A DNA stretch of 64,000 nucleotides from Leptolinea tardivitalis (GTDB lineage: Bacteria > Chloroflexota > Anaerolineae > Anaerolineales > Anaerolineaceae). This document shows, in pieces, positions 41,662 to 53,418 of the stretch. A model generated the notes under the pieces. It was not told the DNA's origin. It ran no database searches and saw nothing but the letters and a program-made list of their open reading frames with translations. Where the stretch lies: contig NZ_BBYA01000001.1 in assembly GCF_001050275.1 (NCBI RefSeq), forward strand, positions 228,008 through 292,007, in the 5' to 3' direction. Every line of letters begins with the position of its first letter. The first letter of the stretch is position 1. The translations under genes were made by a program, and so were the position numbers.

Positions 41662-42945
41662 TTATTCCTCACGCAACCGCTGGATGTGGGCGCCCATAGC
41701 CGCCAGTTTTGTATCTATTGATTCGTAACCGCGATCAATCTGGCCGATATTGCGGATCTGTGACTTACCTTGAGCTGAAAGAGCTGCCAGCACCAGCGCC
41801 ATACCGGCACGTATATCAGGGCTTTCCATTTTTTCACAATAGAGCTGACTGGGTCCTTGAACAATACATCGGTGCGGATCGCACATAACGATTTTAGCAC
41901 CCATACCCACGAGCTTGTCAGTGAAATACATGCGGCTCGGGTACATCCAATCATGGAATAAAACCATACCGTTGGATTGGGTGGCAATCACGATACTGAT
42001 ACTCATAAGGTCGGTCGGAAAAGCCGGCCAGGGCATCACGCTGATTTCAGGAACCATGCCGCCAAGGTCACTCTCGATGCAAAGCGGCTGTTCTTTAGGA
42101 ACAATAATATCTTCCCCGTCAACATTCCAGATTACGCCCAGGCGACCCATTACAAGGCGAATCATATCCAGGTATTTAACACCGGCGTTGCGTACCCGGA
42201 TGGAACCTTTGGTTACCACTGCCGCACCCACATGACTGATTACTTCGAGGTAATCAGGGCCGATCGTAAATTCACCACCATGCAATCTTTCCACGCCATC
42301 CACTTTAAGGGTATTTGAACCAATGTGGTAGACATGGGCACCCAGGGTGTTTAGAAAATGACAGAGTTCCTGAATATGCGGTTCTGAAGCGGCATTCCGG
42401 ATGACGGAGCTTCCCCGGGCTGTAACGCAGGCCATAATGGCATTCTCTGTCGCCGTAACAGACGCCTCATCCAACAGGATATCAGCGCCATGAAGACCAT
42501 GTGCATGGAAGTGGAATGTGCGGTCATATTCAACTTCGGCACCCATTTTTTTCAAGGCCAGAAGGTGGGTATCCACCCGACGACGTCCGATGACGTCACC
42601 ACCTGGAGGCGGCAAATGCAGCTCGCCGGTACGGGCGGTCATTGGGCCGGCCAAAAGAATGGAGGCCCGAATCCGGCGGCAAATATCGGGGTCAAGATCG
42701 GCCGGGCGCACTTCCTTTGCCTGCACACGCCAGGTGTGATCGCCAATTTCATCAATGCTTACACCCAGGCTTTCCAGCAAGGCACGCATGGTTTGTACAT
42801 CACGGATATAGGGAACATTATGCAAGATGACCGGTTCATCTGTTAGCAGACAGGCCGCCAGGAGCGGCAGTGCGGCATTTTTATTACCAGATGGTGTTAC
42901 TTCTCCCGAGAGAGGAATGCCCCCTTCAATGATGAACTTTTCCAT
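41662..42945 (-). CDS. murA: UDP-N-acetylglucosamine 1-carboxyvinyltransferase with Asp at the active-site Cys position
   Basis: A 427-residue enzyme that adds enolpyruvyl from PEP to UDP-GlcNAc, the first committed step of peptidoglycan synthesis. Lys22 and Asn23 (SGNKNAALP) bind substrate. The catalytic loop reads PPPGGDVIGRRRVDTH, so residue 117 is Asp (codon at 42595-42597), where most bacteria have Cys (Cys115 of E. coli). The Asp form, known in Mycobacterium and Chlamydia, works but is not alkylated by fosfomycin. SD GGAGG precedes the ATG. Other motifs (KYLDMIRLVMGRLGV, TDLMSISIVIATQSNG) are typical. Confidence 0.95.
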   Translation of the reverse strand: MEKFIIEGGIPLSGEVTPSGNKNAALPLLAACLLTDEPVILHNVPYIRDVQTMRALLESLGVSIDEIGDHTWRVQAKEVRPADLDPDICRRIRASILLAGPMTARTGELHLPPPGGDVIGRRRVDTHLLALKKMGAEVEYDRTFHFHAHGLHGADILLDEASVTATENAIMACVTARGSSVIRNAASEPHIQELCHFLNTLGAHVYHIGSNTLKVDGVERLHGGEFTIGPDYLEVISHVGAAVVTKGSIRVRNAGVKYLDMIRLVMGRLGVIWNVDGEDIIVPKEQPLCIESDLGGMVPEISVMPWPAFPTDLMSISIVIATQSNGMVLFHDWMYPSRMYFTDKLVGMGAKIVMCDPHRCIVQGPSQLYCEKMESPDIRAGMALVLAALSAQGKSQIRNIGQIDRGYESIDTKLAAMGAHIQRLREE

Positions 42946-43076
42946 GGCACCTCCAGTACGAAGATATTTGAGTTACTAGGCACAGTTCGATTTTGGCAAG
43001 TATACTTGAAAATGATTGCAGGGATTGTGCCGGAAATGATGATTATTGGTGGGCGGCCAGTACCTGCGGAGGTTGA

Positions 43077-44606
43077 ATGACAAAGAATAGAAAAATCCTG
43101 ATCGCAGCCATATTGCTGACGGGGTTATGCAGTGTCTCTTTGGCAGCGGTGCTGCTTTTCAATTCACCGATATTCAAACCGGCAGAAAAATCACCAACAC
43201 CCGTAGTGATTTCAACAATTCAAACGGAGTTAAATCTATCCAACCTGAAAATAACGCGTACACCTTTTGCAGGAAAAAGGTCTATTCCATTTCAATCGGT
43301 TGTTTTGATTACAGCCCTTTATTATGAGAATGGGTCTCTTCAGGAGGGATGGACAGGATCAGGTACATTTATAACAAAAGACGGCCTGATACTGACAAAT
43401 GCCCACGTGGTTCTATCGGATGAGAATTTCAAAGTGGATATGTTGACGATAGCTCCAACGGTCAGTGCAGATGAAAAACCACAACCATCTTATATCGCAA
43501 AAGTTGTACAGGCGGATGCCAGCCTGGATCTGGCCATATTAAAAATTGCCAGTGACCTCAACGGGAATCCGGTTGATCCAAAAACGTTAAATTTCCCGGC
43601 AGTGAAACTGGGTGATTCAGACTCATTGACTTTAGGAGATAAACTAACCATTCTGGGTTATCCAGGTATAGGCGGCGATACAATCACTCTAACCAGTGGT
43701 GAGGTGGCCGGTTTTACGGGTGAAACCGGTATTGGAAATAGGGCTTTTATAAAAACATCAGCCACTATAGCCGGCGGGAACAGCGGCGGCCTGGCAGCCA
43801 ATGATGCCGGTGAACTGGTGGGCATTCCCACTCAATTGGGATCTGGAAGTGATACGGGGATTGTAGATTGCCGGAATCTGGCTGATACAAACGGGGATGG
43901 CGTTATTGACGAAAATGATACGTGTATACCGACCGGTGGTTTTATCAATTCCCTGCGTCCTGTGAATCTAGCCCGACCTTTGATTGAAGCAGCAAAACGT
44001 GGTGAGGTGAATATTCTGTCTGATTCCGAAGCGCCCAGCAAAGAGGAATCACCGGATTCGGGTGGTGTGTTGTATACGGATGATTTTTCTACTACGAACA
44101 CCGGTTGGACCGTTCAAAATGATACCGATGGGTATGTGGGATACGGTGATCGAAATTATATAATTCAGGTTACCAGCCCGCAGATGATTTTATCTGGCAC
44201 ATCTGGTTATGAAGCTGCAAACGTGGTCATTGATGTAAGTGTTCAGGTCATTCAGGGAACCGGAAAGGGAGATTTTGGCCTGATTTGCCGGCAGCAATCT
44301 GACGGCAGCAATTATGCCTTTGAGATCCGGGAAGACGGCTACGCCTCCATCTGGAAGAACAATTCGGGTACGATCAGCCCGCTGGTTGACTGGAAATATT
44401 TCCCGGAGGTTCAACAAAATTCAATAAAAAGATTGACCGCAGCCTGCGTCGGCCGGCAACTTGGCCTGGGAATTGATGGAAAGATGCTCATATCTACGTC
44501 TGACAGCGATTTTTCAACCGGTGATACCGGGTTGATTGCCGGAACATGGGATATCGCTGGATTAACGGTGGCATTTGACGATTTTCAAATTCGATCACCA
44601 AAATAA
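43077..44606 (+). CDS. secreted or membrane-anchored trypsin-like protease with C-terminal jelly-roll-like domain
   Basis: A 509-residue protein. An N-terminal hydrophobic segment (6-28) acts as anchor or signal. The trypsin-like domain (about 68-260) has His110 (LTNAHVV), Asp151 (SLDLAIL) and Ser236 (GGNSGG). At 270-281 DTNGDGVIDEND matches a calcium-binding EF/dockerin-like loop. Residues 345-509 form a beta-rich region (DDFSTTNTGWTVQND...VAFDDFQIRSP) like LamG or jelly-roll modules that bind sugars or proteins. No PDZ is present. A short Ser/Glu/Pro linker (315-330) joins the parts. SD GGAGG precedes the ATG. It is divergent from murA. Confidence 0.85.
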   Translation: MTKNRKILIAAILLTGLCSVSLAAVLLFNSPIFKPAEKSPTPVVISTIQTELNLSNLKITRTPFAGKRSIPFQSVVLITALYYENGSLQEGWTGSGTFITKDGLILTNAHVVLSDENFKVDMLTIAPTVSADEKPQPSYIAKVVQADASLDLAILKIASDLNGNPVDPKTLNFPAVKLGDSDSLTLGDKLTILGYPGIGGDTITLTSGEVAGFTGETGIGNRAFIKTSATIAGGNSGGLAANDAGELVGIPTQLGSGSDTGIVDCRNLADTNGDGVIDENDTCIPTGGFINSLRPVNLARPLIEAAKRGEVNILSDSEAPSKEESPDSGGVLYTDDFSTTNTGWTVQNDTDGYVGYGDRNYIIQVTSPQMILSGTSGYEAANVVIDVSVQVIQGTGKGDFGLICRQQSDGSNYAFEIREDGYASIWKNNSGTISPLVDWKYFPEVQQNSIKRLTAACVGRQLGLGIDGKMLISTSDSDFSTGDTGLIAGTWDIAGLTVAFDDFQIRSPK

Positions 44607-44622
44607 AATACCGGGGATTTAT

Positions 44623-45423
44623 ATGGCAATAATCAATACAGAAAAAGCATCGATTTTTTATCTTGATCCGCGTCCAATGAATCGGCCGGTCATATTTTTG
44701 CTTCACGGATTGGGAACAGAAGCCAGCAGCTGGACCTATCAGATAGAGGCGTTGGAAGATGCAGGATTTCGCCCCATAGCTCCTGATTTACCCGGTTTTG
44801 GCCGATCACGATTTTTCGGTGACCGTTGGAGCATTCGGTACACTTCCGCGGCTATTGTTTCGATGGCAGATAACCTGGGAATCGATCGATTTCATATTGC
44901 CGGCATATCCATGGGTGGAACAATTGCCCTGCAAACGGCAATAGATCACCCTGACCGTCTGCTCAGCCTGGTGTTAATCAATACATTTGCATCTTTGCAT
45001 CCCAAAAGATGGAATGAATGGGTATACCTTGTCAGGCGCTATATTCGCGCCTGGTTTCGTGGAGCCGGAGCACAGGCTGAATTAACAGCCAACCGTATAT
45101 TCCCCCGGCCGGATCAGGAAGAACTACGCCGGGAGTTGGTCAGCCATATTCGTCAAACTGATCCGCAGGTTTACAAACAGGCTATGCGGGAATTGGGTTT
45201 ATATGATGCCAGAAAATCCCTGAACAGAATTCAAATTCACTCATTGTTGATCACTGGTAGGGATGACACCACGGTTCCCCTGGAAAACCAGCATGATCTG
45301 GCTACTGGTATTGATGGCTGCCGGCAGGTGTTTATTGCCAATGCAGGTCATGGAGTTATCATTGATCAACCAGAAGAAGTTAATCGGTATCTGGTAGAAT
45401 TCTTAAGACTTCATTCTAACTGA
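44623..45423 (+). CDS. alpha/beta hydrolase
   Basis: A 266-residue hydrolase. The oxyanion loop HGLGTEASSW, nucleophile elbow GISMGG (Ser near residue 98), Asp in LLITGRDDTTVP and His in NAGHGVIIDQP complete the triad. There is no signal peptide, so it is probably cytoplasmic. ATG 44623 is preferred over an in-frame ATG at 44575 that lies inside the protease gene. The substrate is unknown. It lies just ahead of atpA but is separated by 73 bases and is not part of the usual ATP synthase operon. Confidence 0.88.
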   Translation: MAIINTEKASIFYLDPRPMNRPVIFLLHGLGTEASSWTYQIEALEDAGFRPIAPDLPGFGRSRFFGDRWSIRYTSAAIVSMADNLGIDRFHIAGISMGGTIALQTAIDHPDRLLSLVLINTFASLHPKRWNEWVYLVRRYIRAWFRGAGAQAELTANRIFPRPDQEELRRELVSHIRQTDPQVYKQAMRELGLYDARKSLNRIQIHSLLITGRDDTTVPLENQHDLATGIDGCRQVFIANAGHGVIIDQPEEVNRYLVEFLRLHSN

Positions 45424-45496
45424 ATTCAGCCTATTTAAGGAATAATGGGATAAAATTTCTTGAGGTTGAATTAATGCCCTTCCGGTAGGAGGTAGT

Positions 45497-47161
45497 ATGC
45501 CCGATATTGTTTCATCGATTACGAAAGACCTTACAGATAAGATCAAATCTTTTCAACCTCAAGTTGAAATTCGTGATGTCGGTATTGTTATAGAAGCAGG
45601 TGATGGAATCGCCCGAGCTGACGGACTCTCCACGGTTAAATCCCAGGAATTGGTTCAATTTTCGAACGGTGTAATGGGGATTGCCTTCAACCTGGAAAAA
45701 GATAGTGTCGGTATTATCATTCTGGGTGATTATTCCACTATTACAGAAGGCATGCAGGTTCGGGCAACCGGACGTATCGCCTCAGTACCGGTCGGTGATG
45801 GACTTATTGGCCGTGTTGTAAATGCCCTTGGTGAGCCAGTGGATGGAAAAGGCGCGGTCGATTTCAGCCGGTATTTACCCATCGAACGGATCGCCCCGAA
45901 TGTGGTCGAACGCCAGGATGTGGATACCCCGGTTCAGACAGGTATCAAACCCATTGATGCCATGATCCCCATCGGCCGCGGTCAACGCGAGCTGATCATT
46001 GGTGACCGACAGACGGGCAAGACAGCCCTGGCCATTGACACGATCATCAATCAAAAAGGCAAAGACCTGATTTGCATTTATGTTGCCATCGGTCAAAAGA
46101 AATCTTCCGTTGCCCGTACTATCGCCCTCCTGGAAAAATACGGTGCCATGAGCCACACGATCGTTGTTATTGCGGCGGCAGATGAACCGGCGGCCATGCA
46201 ATACATCGCCCCGTATTCCGGATGCGCCATTGGAGAAGACTTCATGGAACGGGGTAAAGATGCCCTGGTGATCTATGATGATATTTCAAAACATGCCTGG
46301 GCTTACCGCCAGGTTTCCCTGCTATTACGCCGTCCACCAGGCCGCGAGGCTTACCCGGGTGATGTTTTTTATCTCCACAGCCGTCTATTGGAACGGGCAG
46401 CCCGCCTGGCTAACAGGTATGTGATTGTTCCTAAAGATTTTTCTGCTGGTCTGGCTAAAGAAAGTGATGCTGTTGACGGTGCCGTTTATGGAGGTCCGCG
46501 TTCTCTTCACGATGCTGAAACAGCTTTAAAAGCTCGCAGCGATGCGGATGCGTATAAAGTCGTAAAGGTGGAAGGCAGCGGTGGTTCGTTAACGGCTTTG
46601 CCGATCATTGAAACCCTGCTGGGTGATGTATCTGCCTATATCCCCACGAATGTCATCTCCATTACAGATGGCCAGATCTATCTGGAATCGAACCTTTTCA
46701 ATGCCGGTATTCGTCCCGCTGTGAATGTGGGTATCTCAGTCTCCCGGGTGGGTGGGTCTGCCCAGACCAAAGCCATGAAACAGGTGGCATCTCGTTTGCG
46801 CCTCGATATGGCTGCCTACCGTGATCTGGCTGCCTTTGCCATGTTCGGTTCTGATCTAGATAAATCAACACAGGCTCAATTGAACCGCGGTCAGCGTTTG
46901 CAGGAAATTTTGAAACAACTGCAATACGAACCCATGTCACTGGAACAGCAGGTGACAGTGCTCTTTGCCGGTACCAACGGGTTTGCTGATCAGATCCCTG
47001 TGGAGAAAATGCGCCAGTGGGAAAGTGCCATGCTGCGTTTCATGGAAACCAGCTACCCGGCGTTGGGTAAAGATATTGCTGAAAAGAAGATGATCACCCC
47101 GGAAACTGACAAGAAACTCCGGGAAGCTCTAAAGACATTCAATGCTTCATTTGTCGCTTAA
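45497..47161 (+). CDS. atpA: ATP synthase F1 alpha subunit with an internal insertion
   Basis: A non-catalytic nucleotide-binding subunit of the F1 head. P-loop GDRQTGKT (169-176) and the conserved [18 protein letters not shown] strand (about 258-271) are intact. The protein is 554 residues, about 50 longer than usual. The excess sits at about 307-359, between [16 protein letters not shown] and [12 protein letters not shown], where typical alpha subunits have only a few residues. The insert ([16 protein letters not shown]... VVKVEGSG) is mixed polar. SD TAGGAGG precedes the ATG. No atpI, B, E, F or H gene lies upstream; an alpha/beta hydrolase does. Confidence 0.95.
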   Translation: MPDIVSSITKDLTDKIKSFQPQVEIRDVGIVIEAGDGIARADGLSTVKSQELVQFSNGVMGIAFNLEKDSVGIIILGDYSTITEGMQVRATGRIASVPVGDGLIGRVVNALGEPVDGKGAVDFSRYLPIERIAPNVVERQDVDTPVQTGIKPIDAMIPIGRGQRELIIGDRQTGKTALAIDTIINQKGKDLICIYVAIGQKKSSVARTIALLEKYGAMSHTIVVIAAADEPAAMQYIAPYSGCAIGEDFMERGKDALVIYDDISKHAWAYRQVSLLLRRPPGREAYPGDVFYLHSRLLERAARLANRYVIVPKDFSAGLAKESDAVDGAVYGGPRSLHDAETALKARSDADAYKVVKVEGSGGSLTALPIIETLLGDVSAYIPTNVISITDGQIYLESNLFNAGIRPAVNVGISVSRVGGSAQTKAMKQVASRLRLDMAAYRDLAAFAMFGSDLDKSTQAQLNRGQRLQEILKQLQYEPMSLEQQVTVLFAGTNGFADQIPVEKMRQWESAMLRFMETSYPALGKDIAEKKMITPETDKKLREALKTFNASFVA

Positions 47162-47187
47162 CAGAGTGAAGTAGAGGACGTTAATCA

Positions 47188-49523
<2,336 letters not shown>

Positions 49524-49533
49524 GGAGTAAAAC

Positions 49534-49959
49534 ATGCCTATTCGTTGTGAAGTCGTTTCGCAGGATCGCATCGTCTTTCAGGGCGATGTTGATATCGTCA
49601 ACCTTCCAGGATTGGATGGTGACATGGGTATCCTGCCGAATCACTCACCGGTGTTGACGCTGCTGCGATATGGCGTTATCTCCATTAAGACGAAAACGGA
49701 TGAACAGTTCTTCACAGTTGCCGGTGGGGTGGCAGAAGTTCAACCTGATCAGGTGACCATCCTGGCAGATGCCGCTGAAAATGTCGATGAGATTGATATC
49801 CAGCGCGCAGAATCAGCCCGTAAGCGTGCTGAAGAGGCACTGGCAAAAACACCTCAAACCGCAACGGATGAATACCTGGCCATCCAGGCCGCCATGCGGC
49901 GGTCGAACTTGCGATTGGATGCCGCCAGGCGATTCAAGAGCCAAAAGCGGACCCATTAA
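49534..49959 (+). CDS. atpC: ATP synthase F1 epsilon subunit
   Basis: A 141-residue subunit bound to gamma, which can inhibit ATP hydrolysis. The N-terminal beta-sandwich (LPGLDGDMGILPNHSPVLTLLRYGVI; FTVAGGVAEVQPDQVTILAD) and the C-terminal helical hairpin (AESARKRAEEALAK...IQAAMRRSNLRLDAARR) are both present. It starts 10 bases after atpD. It ends 28 bases before an MreB-like gene on the same strand. Confidence 0.94.
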   Translation: MPIRCEVVSQDRIVFQGDVDIVNLPGLDGDMGILPNHSPVLTLLRYGVISIKTKTDEQFFTVAGGVAEVQPDQVTILADAAENVDEIDIQRAESARKRAEEALAKTPQTATDEYLAIQAAMRRSNLRLDAARRFKSQKRTH

Positions 49960-49987
49960 CAGAAAAATATGAGAGGATAACCCACCT

Positions 49988-50995
49988 ATGCCCGGTTTTA
50001 CCCGCGAATTAGGCATCGACCTGGGCACGATGAATATTGTGGTTGCTGAAGGCAGCCAGATTCTTCTGCAAGAACCTACTGTCGTTGCCATCATTCCCGA
50101 TGAAATGAAAATGGTTGAATGGGGGCAGGCAGCCAGCGACATGATCGGCCGTGTTCCTGAATCAATTGAAGTGGTCCGCCCACTTCAGCACGGTGTTATT
50201 GCCGAGTATGAAATCACCGAGAACCTGCTGGGTTTTCTGGTTAAGAAGATATGCGGTCCCATGTTCCTTTTCCGGCCGCGTGTAATGGTCACTGTTCCTT
50301 ATGGCGTGACCAGCGTGGAAAGCCGGGCTGTGCAGGAAGCCAGCCTGGGGGCTGGTTCACGCGATGTTGCCCTTATCCAACAGCCTTTGGCGGCTGCTCT
50401 GGGGATTGATCTGCCTATTGGGACGCCTACCGGGAATATGGTCATCAGCATGGGCGGTGGTACCATGCAGGCGGCTGTGCTGTCTATGTATTCTATCGTT
50501 ACCGCTGAAACCTCAACCGCAGGTGGATTGCGTTTTGACGATGCCATCATCACGTATACCCGCCGAAAATACGGCGTAATCATCGGTCAACCGACGGCTG
50601 AATTACTAAAGATCAAGATAGGGTCGGTTATTCCGCAGGATCAACAACAGGCCATGGAAGTGCAGGGACAGGACCAGGTTTCCGGACTTCCGCGGCCAGT
50701 CAATCTGACGACTGACGATTTATTGGAAGCCCTTCAGGAACCCATGACGGAGGTGGTCAATACCGCCCGCAAGGTACTGGAGAAGACCCCCCCTGAATTA
50801 TTATCCGATATTATTGACCGCGGTGTGGCGTTATGCGGCGGCGGATCTTTGCTGCGCGGGGTAGACAAGTACCTGACGAAAGCACTGGGAATTCCAGCCT
50901 ATCTTGTGGATAATCCATTGACCTGCACAGCTGAAGGAGCTGCCAAAGCACAATCAATGCGCGATTTATTGCGGCGCAGCCTGCCATCGGTTTAA
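49988..50995 (+). CDS. MreB/Mbl-like actin homologue with altered hydrolysis residues
   Basis: A 335-residue bacterial actin fold. Phosphate-1 loop GIDLGTMN (9-16) and adenosine motif LCGGGSLLRGVD are typical of MreB. Yet the MreB motif EPMAAA is QPLAAA (Q132 for the hydrolytic Glu), and DIGGGTT is SMGGGTM (Ser154 for the Mg-binding Asp, Met160 for Thr). It may bind ATP without efficient turnover. MreB normally guides lateral wall synthesis under the membrane. No mreC/mreD follow. It lies 28 bases after atpC, probably in the same transcript; in Bacillus mbl also lies downstream of the atp operon. Confidence 0.86.
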   Translation: MPGFTRELGIDLGTMNIVVAEGSQILLQEPTVVAIIPDEMKMVEWGQAASDMIGRVPESIEVVRPLQHGVIAEYEITENLLGFLVKKICGPMFLFRPRVMVTVPYGVTSVESRAVQEASLGAGSRDVALIQQPLAAALGIDLPIGTPTGNMVISMGGGTMQAAVLSMYSIVTAETSTAGGLRFDDAIITYTRRKYGVIIGQPTAELLKIKIGSVIPQDQQQAMEVQGQDQVSGLPRPVNLTTDDLLEALQEPMTEVVNTARKVLEKTPPELLSDIIDRGVALCGGGSLLRGVDKYLTKALGIPAYLVDNPLTCTAEGAAKAQSMRDLLRRSLPSV

Positions 50996-51031
50996 TGGGC
51001 AATGTGTAAGGCCTGATTCACCGGTCTGGTT

Positions 51032-51649
51032 TTACAAATAATATGTCATATGCTCCAATTGGAGTATCGGGCTGACTGTTTCCACACGAATGTTTTCTGG
51101 AACATTTAATGCGACCGGTGCATAATTCAGGATGGCTTTAATTCCTGCCTGCACAAGTTGATCTGCCACTGATTGAGCCGCGCGGGAAGGGACTGTGATC
51201 ATGGCAACCATAATCCCTTCTTGGCGGATGATTTCCACCATTTTGTCTGTTGAAATTATGGGTAGTGTGCCTATCATCTTGCCGATCTTGGCCGGGTCAT
51301 TATCGAATACATACCGGATGTGGAAACCGCGTTCGGCAAACCCTGGATAACGGGCAATGGCATGACCCAGATCGCCTGAACCAACGAGTGCCACATTCCA
51401 AATGCGGTCTACTTTTAAAATCTGACGAATACGAGCGCTCAGATAGTTAATGTCATATCCGCTGCCCTGTTTTCCAAATCCACCGAAAAAAGAAAGGTCT
51501 TTGCGCACCTGGGCTGCGGTGATGAAAGATTGTTCCCCCAGCTCCTGGGAAGATGTTATGGTTTTTCCCTGCCTGGACAAGTGCTGAAGTGTTTGCAGGT
51601 AAATGGGTAATCGGGAAACAACGATATCAGGAATGTTTTTGTCAGTCAT
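51032..51649 (-). CDS. rex: redox-sensing transcriptional repressor Rex
   Basis: A 205-residue repressor. An N-terminal winged helix (about 1-80; SRQGKTITSSQELGEQSFITAAQVRKDLSFFG) binds DNA. A Rossmann domain with GSGDLGHAIARY (about 91-102) binds NAD(H). The domain-swapped C-terminal helix is present. Rex leaves DNA when the NADH/NAD+ ratio rises. The conserved DLSFFGGFGKQGSGYD stretch is clear. No TTGTGAA-type Rex operator was seen near its own gene or elsewhere in the window on inspection. Confidence 0.95.
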   Translation of the reverse strand: MTDKNIPDIVVSRLPIYLQTLQHLSRQGKTITSSQELGEQSFITAAQVRKDLSFFGGFGKQGSGYDINYLSARIRQILKVDRIWNVALVGSGDLGHAIARYPGFAERGFHIRYVFDNDPAKIGKMIGTLPIISTDKMVEIIRQEGIMVAMITVPSRAAQSVADQLVQAGIKAILNYAPVALNVPENIRVETVSPILQLEHMTYYL

Positions 51650-51736
51650 GGAAATCTCATTTTCCAGTGTAATGGGCAGATATCTTGCATGAAAATGATC
51701 TTAACTTTATCATACTCATCCGGGTAGTACAAAAGC

Positions 51737-52468
51737 ATGAGTAAAGAATCGAAGCCATCGAAATCTATTTTACTGGGAACGAACTATGTTCCTTATAATG
51801 TCCGGTTTTCCAGCCGGGCGCAGCGTTGGCGGTTATCGGTAACAGCCGATTATGTGGAAGTTGTGCTGCCGGAAGGTTCAAGATTACGGCCTGAAAAACT
51901 GTTACGAGAGTATGCCTCCTGGATTCTGGAAAAGCAGGCTGCCCTGCAAAAACGGAAAAAGCGTCAGTCAAAAAAAGCATTGCCGGAGGGGCAGATTCTT
52001 TTGCAGGGAAAACCCATGCTTCTTGAGATTAAACCAGCCAGTCTGACAGAACGGCAGCAGGTCATTCACTATCCGGGGCGGATAAAGGTGGTTAGCGGAA
52101 AATATGCCCCCGAAGTGATTTTGAGAAAATGGCTTGCCCGCGAGGCTGAAACAGCCATATTTCACCAGGTACAGATAAGAGCAAAACAGATGGGTGTACA
52201 TCCATCCCGTCTGACGATTCGAAACCAGCGTACCCGATGGGGATCCTGCTCAACACGTGGAACTCTGAGCTTTAACTGGCGGTTAATTATGGCGCCGCCC
52301 GAAGTGCTCGATTATGTGGTTGTCCATGAATTGGCTCATATGAAGGAACAAAACCATTCTAAAGCTTTCTGGTCTATTGTGGCTCATTATTGCCCGGAAT
52401 ATTTGATACACCGTAACTGGTTAAAACAAAACCAGGCCGCCATGTGGCCTGGTTTGTTTGAGGATTAG
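51737..52468 (+). CDS. YgjP-like zinc metallopeptidase (DUF45)
   Basis: A 243-residue protein. The zinc site HELAHMKEQNHSKAFW (about 196-211) has two His, the catalytic Glu and a third His in NHS, as in the YgjP/SprT-like group. TRWGSCSTRGTLSFNWRLIMAPPEVLDYVVVHE is the conserved block ahead of it. The N-terminal basic region (RSSRAQRWRL) is typical. It is cytoplasmic, with unknown substrate; some homologues lie next to type I restriction genes, but not here. Its last codons form a terminator hairpin. Confidence 0.88.
   Translation: MSKESKPSKSILLGTNYVPYNVRFSSRAQRWRLSVTADYVEVVLPEGSRLRPEKLLREYASWILEKQAALQKRKKRQSKKALPEGQILLQGKPMLLEIKPASLTERQQVIHYPGRIKVVSGKYAPEVILRKWLAREAETAIFHQVQIRAKQMGVHPSRLTIRNQRTRWGSCSTRGTLSFNWRLIMAPPEVLDYVVVHELAHMKEQNHSKAFWSIVAHYCPEYLIHRNWLKQNQAAMWPGLFED
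52429..52460 (+). terminator. terminator hairpin overlapping the 3' end of the DUF45 gene
   Basis: A perfect 10-bp stem AAACCAGGCC (52429-52438) / GGCCTGGTTT (52446-52455) followed by GTTTG. It lies inside the last coding codons, ahead of a convergent gene only 12 bases away. Confidence 0.5.
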
Positions 52469-52479
52469 GTCAGTTTGCC

Positions 52480-53196
52480 TTACCGGTCGTTCCGGCGCAT
52501 CAGCATAAACATATAATACAGGATCGAAGAGACTGCCTGGGCTGCCGCTGCTACATAGGTTAATGCAGCTGCATCCAGAACACTGTTTATTCCGGTCATT
52601 TGCTCAAAACCGATAAAACCACTCGTCTGAAGGGCGGCTTTTGCCCGGCTGGTGGCATTCAATTCAACCGGGAGGGTGATAATGGCAAAGACAGCTGTCA
52701 GGGCGAAGAGGATCAGACCGAAGATGGCGATTTTTTCACCGATCGGAGTCGACAAAATCAAACCAATCATAAAGATGATCGGACCAAGCCATGAGCCCAA
52801 CTGTACGGTCGGAACCAATGCCGTGCGCAGCACGAGTGGAAAGTAGTGCTCATTATCCTGGATGGCATGACCTGCTTCATGAGCGGCTACACCGGCTGCC
52901 GCAATGGACGGTGTGGAATAGATTTCCGGGCTGAGCCGCAACGTTTTTGAACCAGGATCATAATGATCGCTTAAGGTACCGCTTACCTGTTCTATCCTTA
53001 CATCATGAAGCCCATTAGAATCCAATAACCTGCGGGCTACCTGGGCTCCGGTCAGACCGGTATAGTTATGCACTTTGGAATATTTATTAAAGGCGGATTT
53101 TACCTTTGCCTGTGCCCATAGACCTAACAATAGAGCTGGCAGGGAAAACATTAAATAAGTGAAGTAAGACCCGTACCATTGAATTTGAGGAAACAT
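52480..53196 (-). CDS. YugP-type membrane zinc metallopeptidase
   Basis: A 238-residue membrane protein of the Zn_peptidase_2 family. The zinc motif HEAGH is at 106-110, in AAHEAGHAIQDNEHYFPL. There are membrane helices at about 8-28, 130-155 and 160-180 and near 210-232. The family LRLSPEIYSTPSIAAAGVAAHE block is intact. The function is not well known; it is assumed to be a protease at the membrane. The minus-strand upstream region holds an SD-like GAAAGGAACGG before the ATG. Confidence 0.92.
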   Translation of the reverse strand: MFPQIQWYGSYFTYLMFSLPALLLGLWAQAKVKSAFNKYSKVHNYTGLTGAQVARRLLDSNGLHDVRIEQVSGTLSDHYDPGSKTLRLSPEIYSTPSIAAAGVAAHEAGHAIQDNEHYFPLVLRTALVPTVQLGSWLGPIIFMIGLILSTPIGEKIAIFGLILFALTAVFAIITLPVELNATSRAKAALQTSGFIGFEQMTGINSVLDAAALTYVAAAAQAVSSILYYMFMLMRRNDR

Positions 53197-53418
53197 CTTC
53201 CGTTCCTTTCTTTGCTTTTCACGTATTGTACATCATCAGAATTTGAGAAATATATGAATCGAATTAGAAATGGATAAACAATTCCGGGGTTCCCGACTTT
53301 CCAGTCTGGGGAATAAAACAAAAACTCATCCATATTTGTCAATCTTATGTAATTCCAATAAATGTGAATAGAATAATAATGATTGAAATATCCATCTTCT
53401 ACTGGAACAAGACAGAAT

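Noticed and set aside
41915..42846. Several plus-strand open frames across murA
   Set aside because: All are antisense to MurA, whose full-length translation and motifs are clear.
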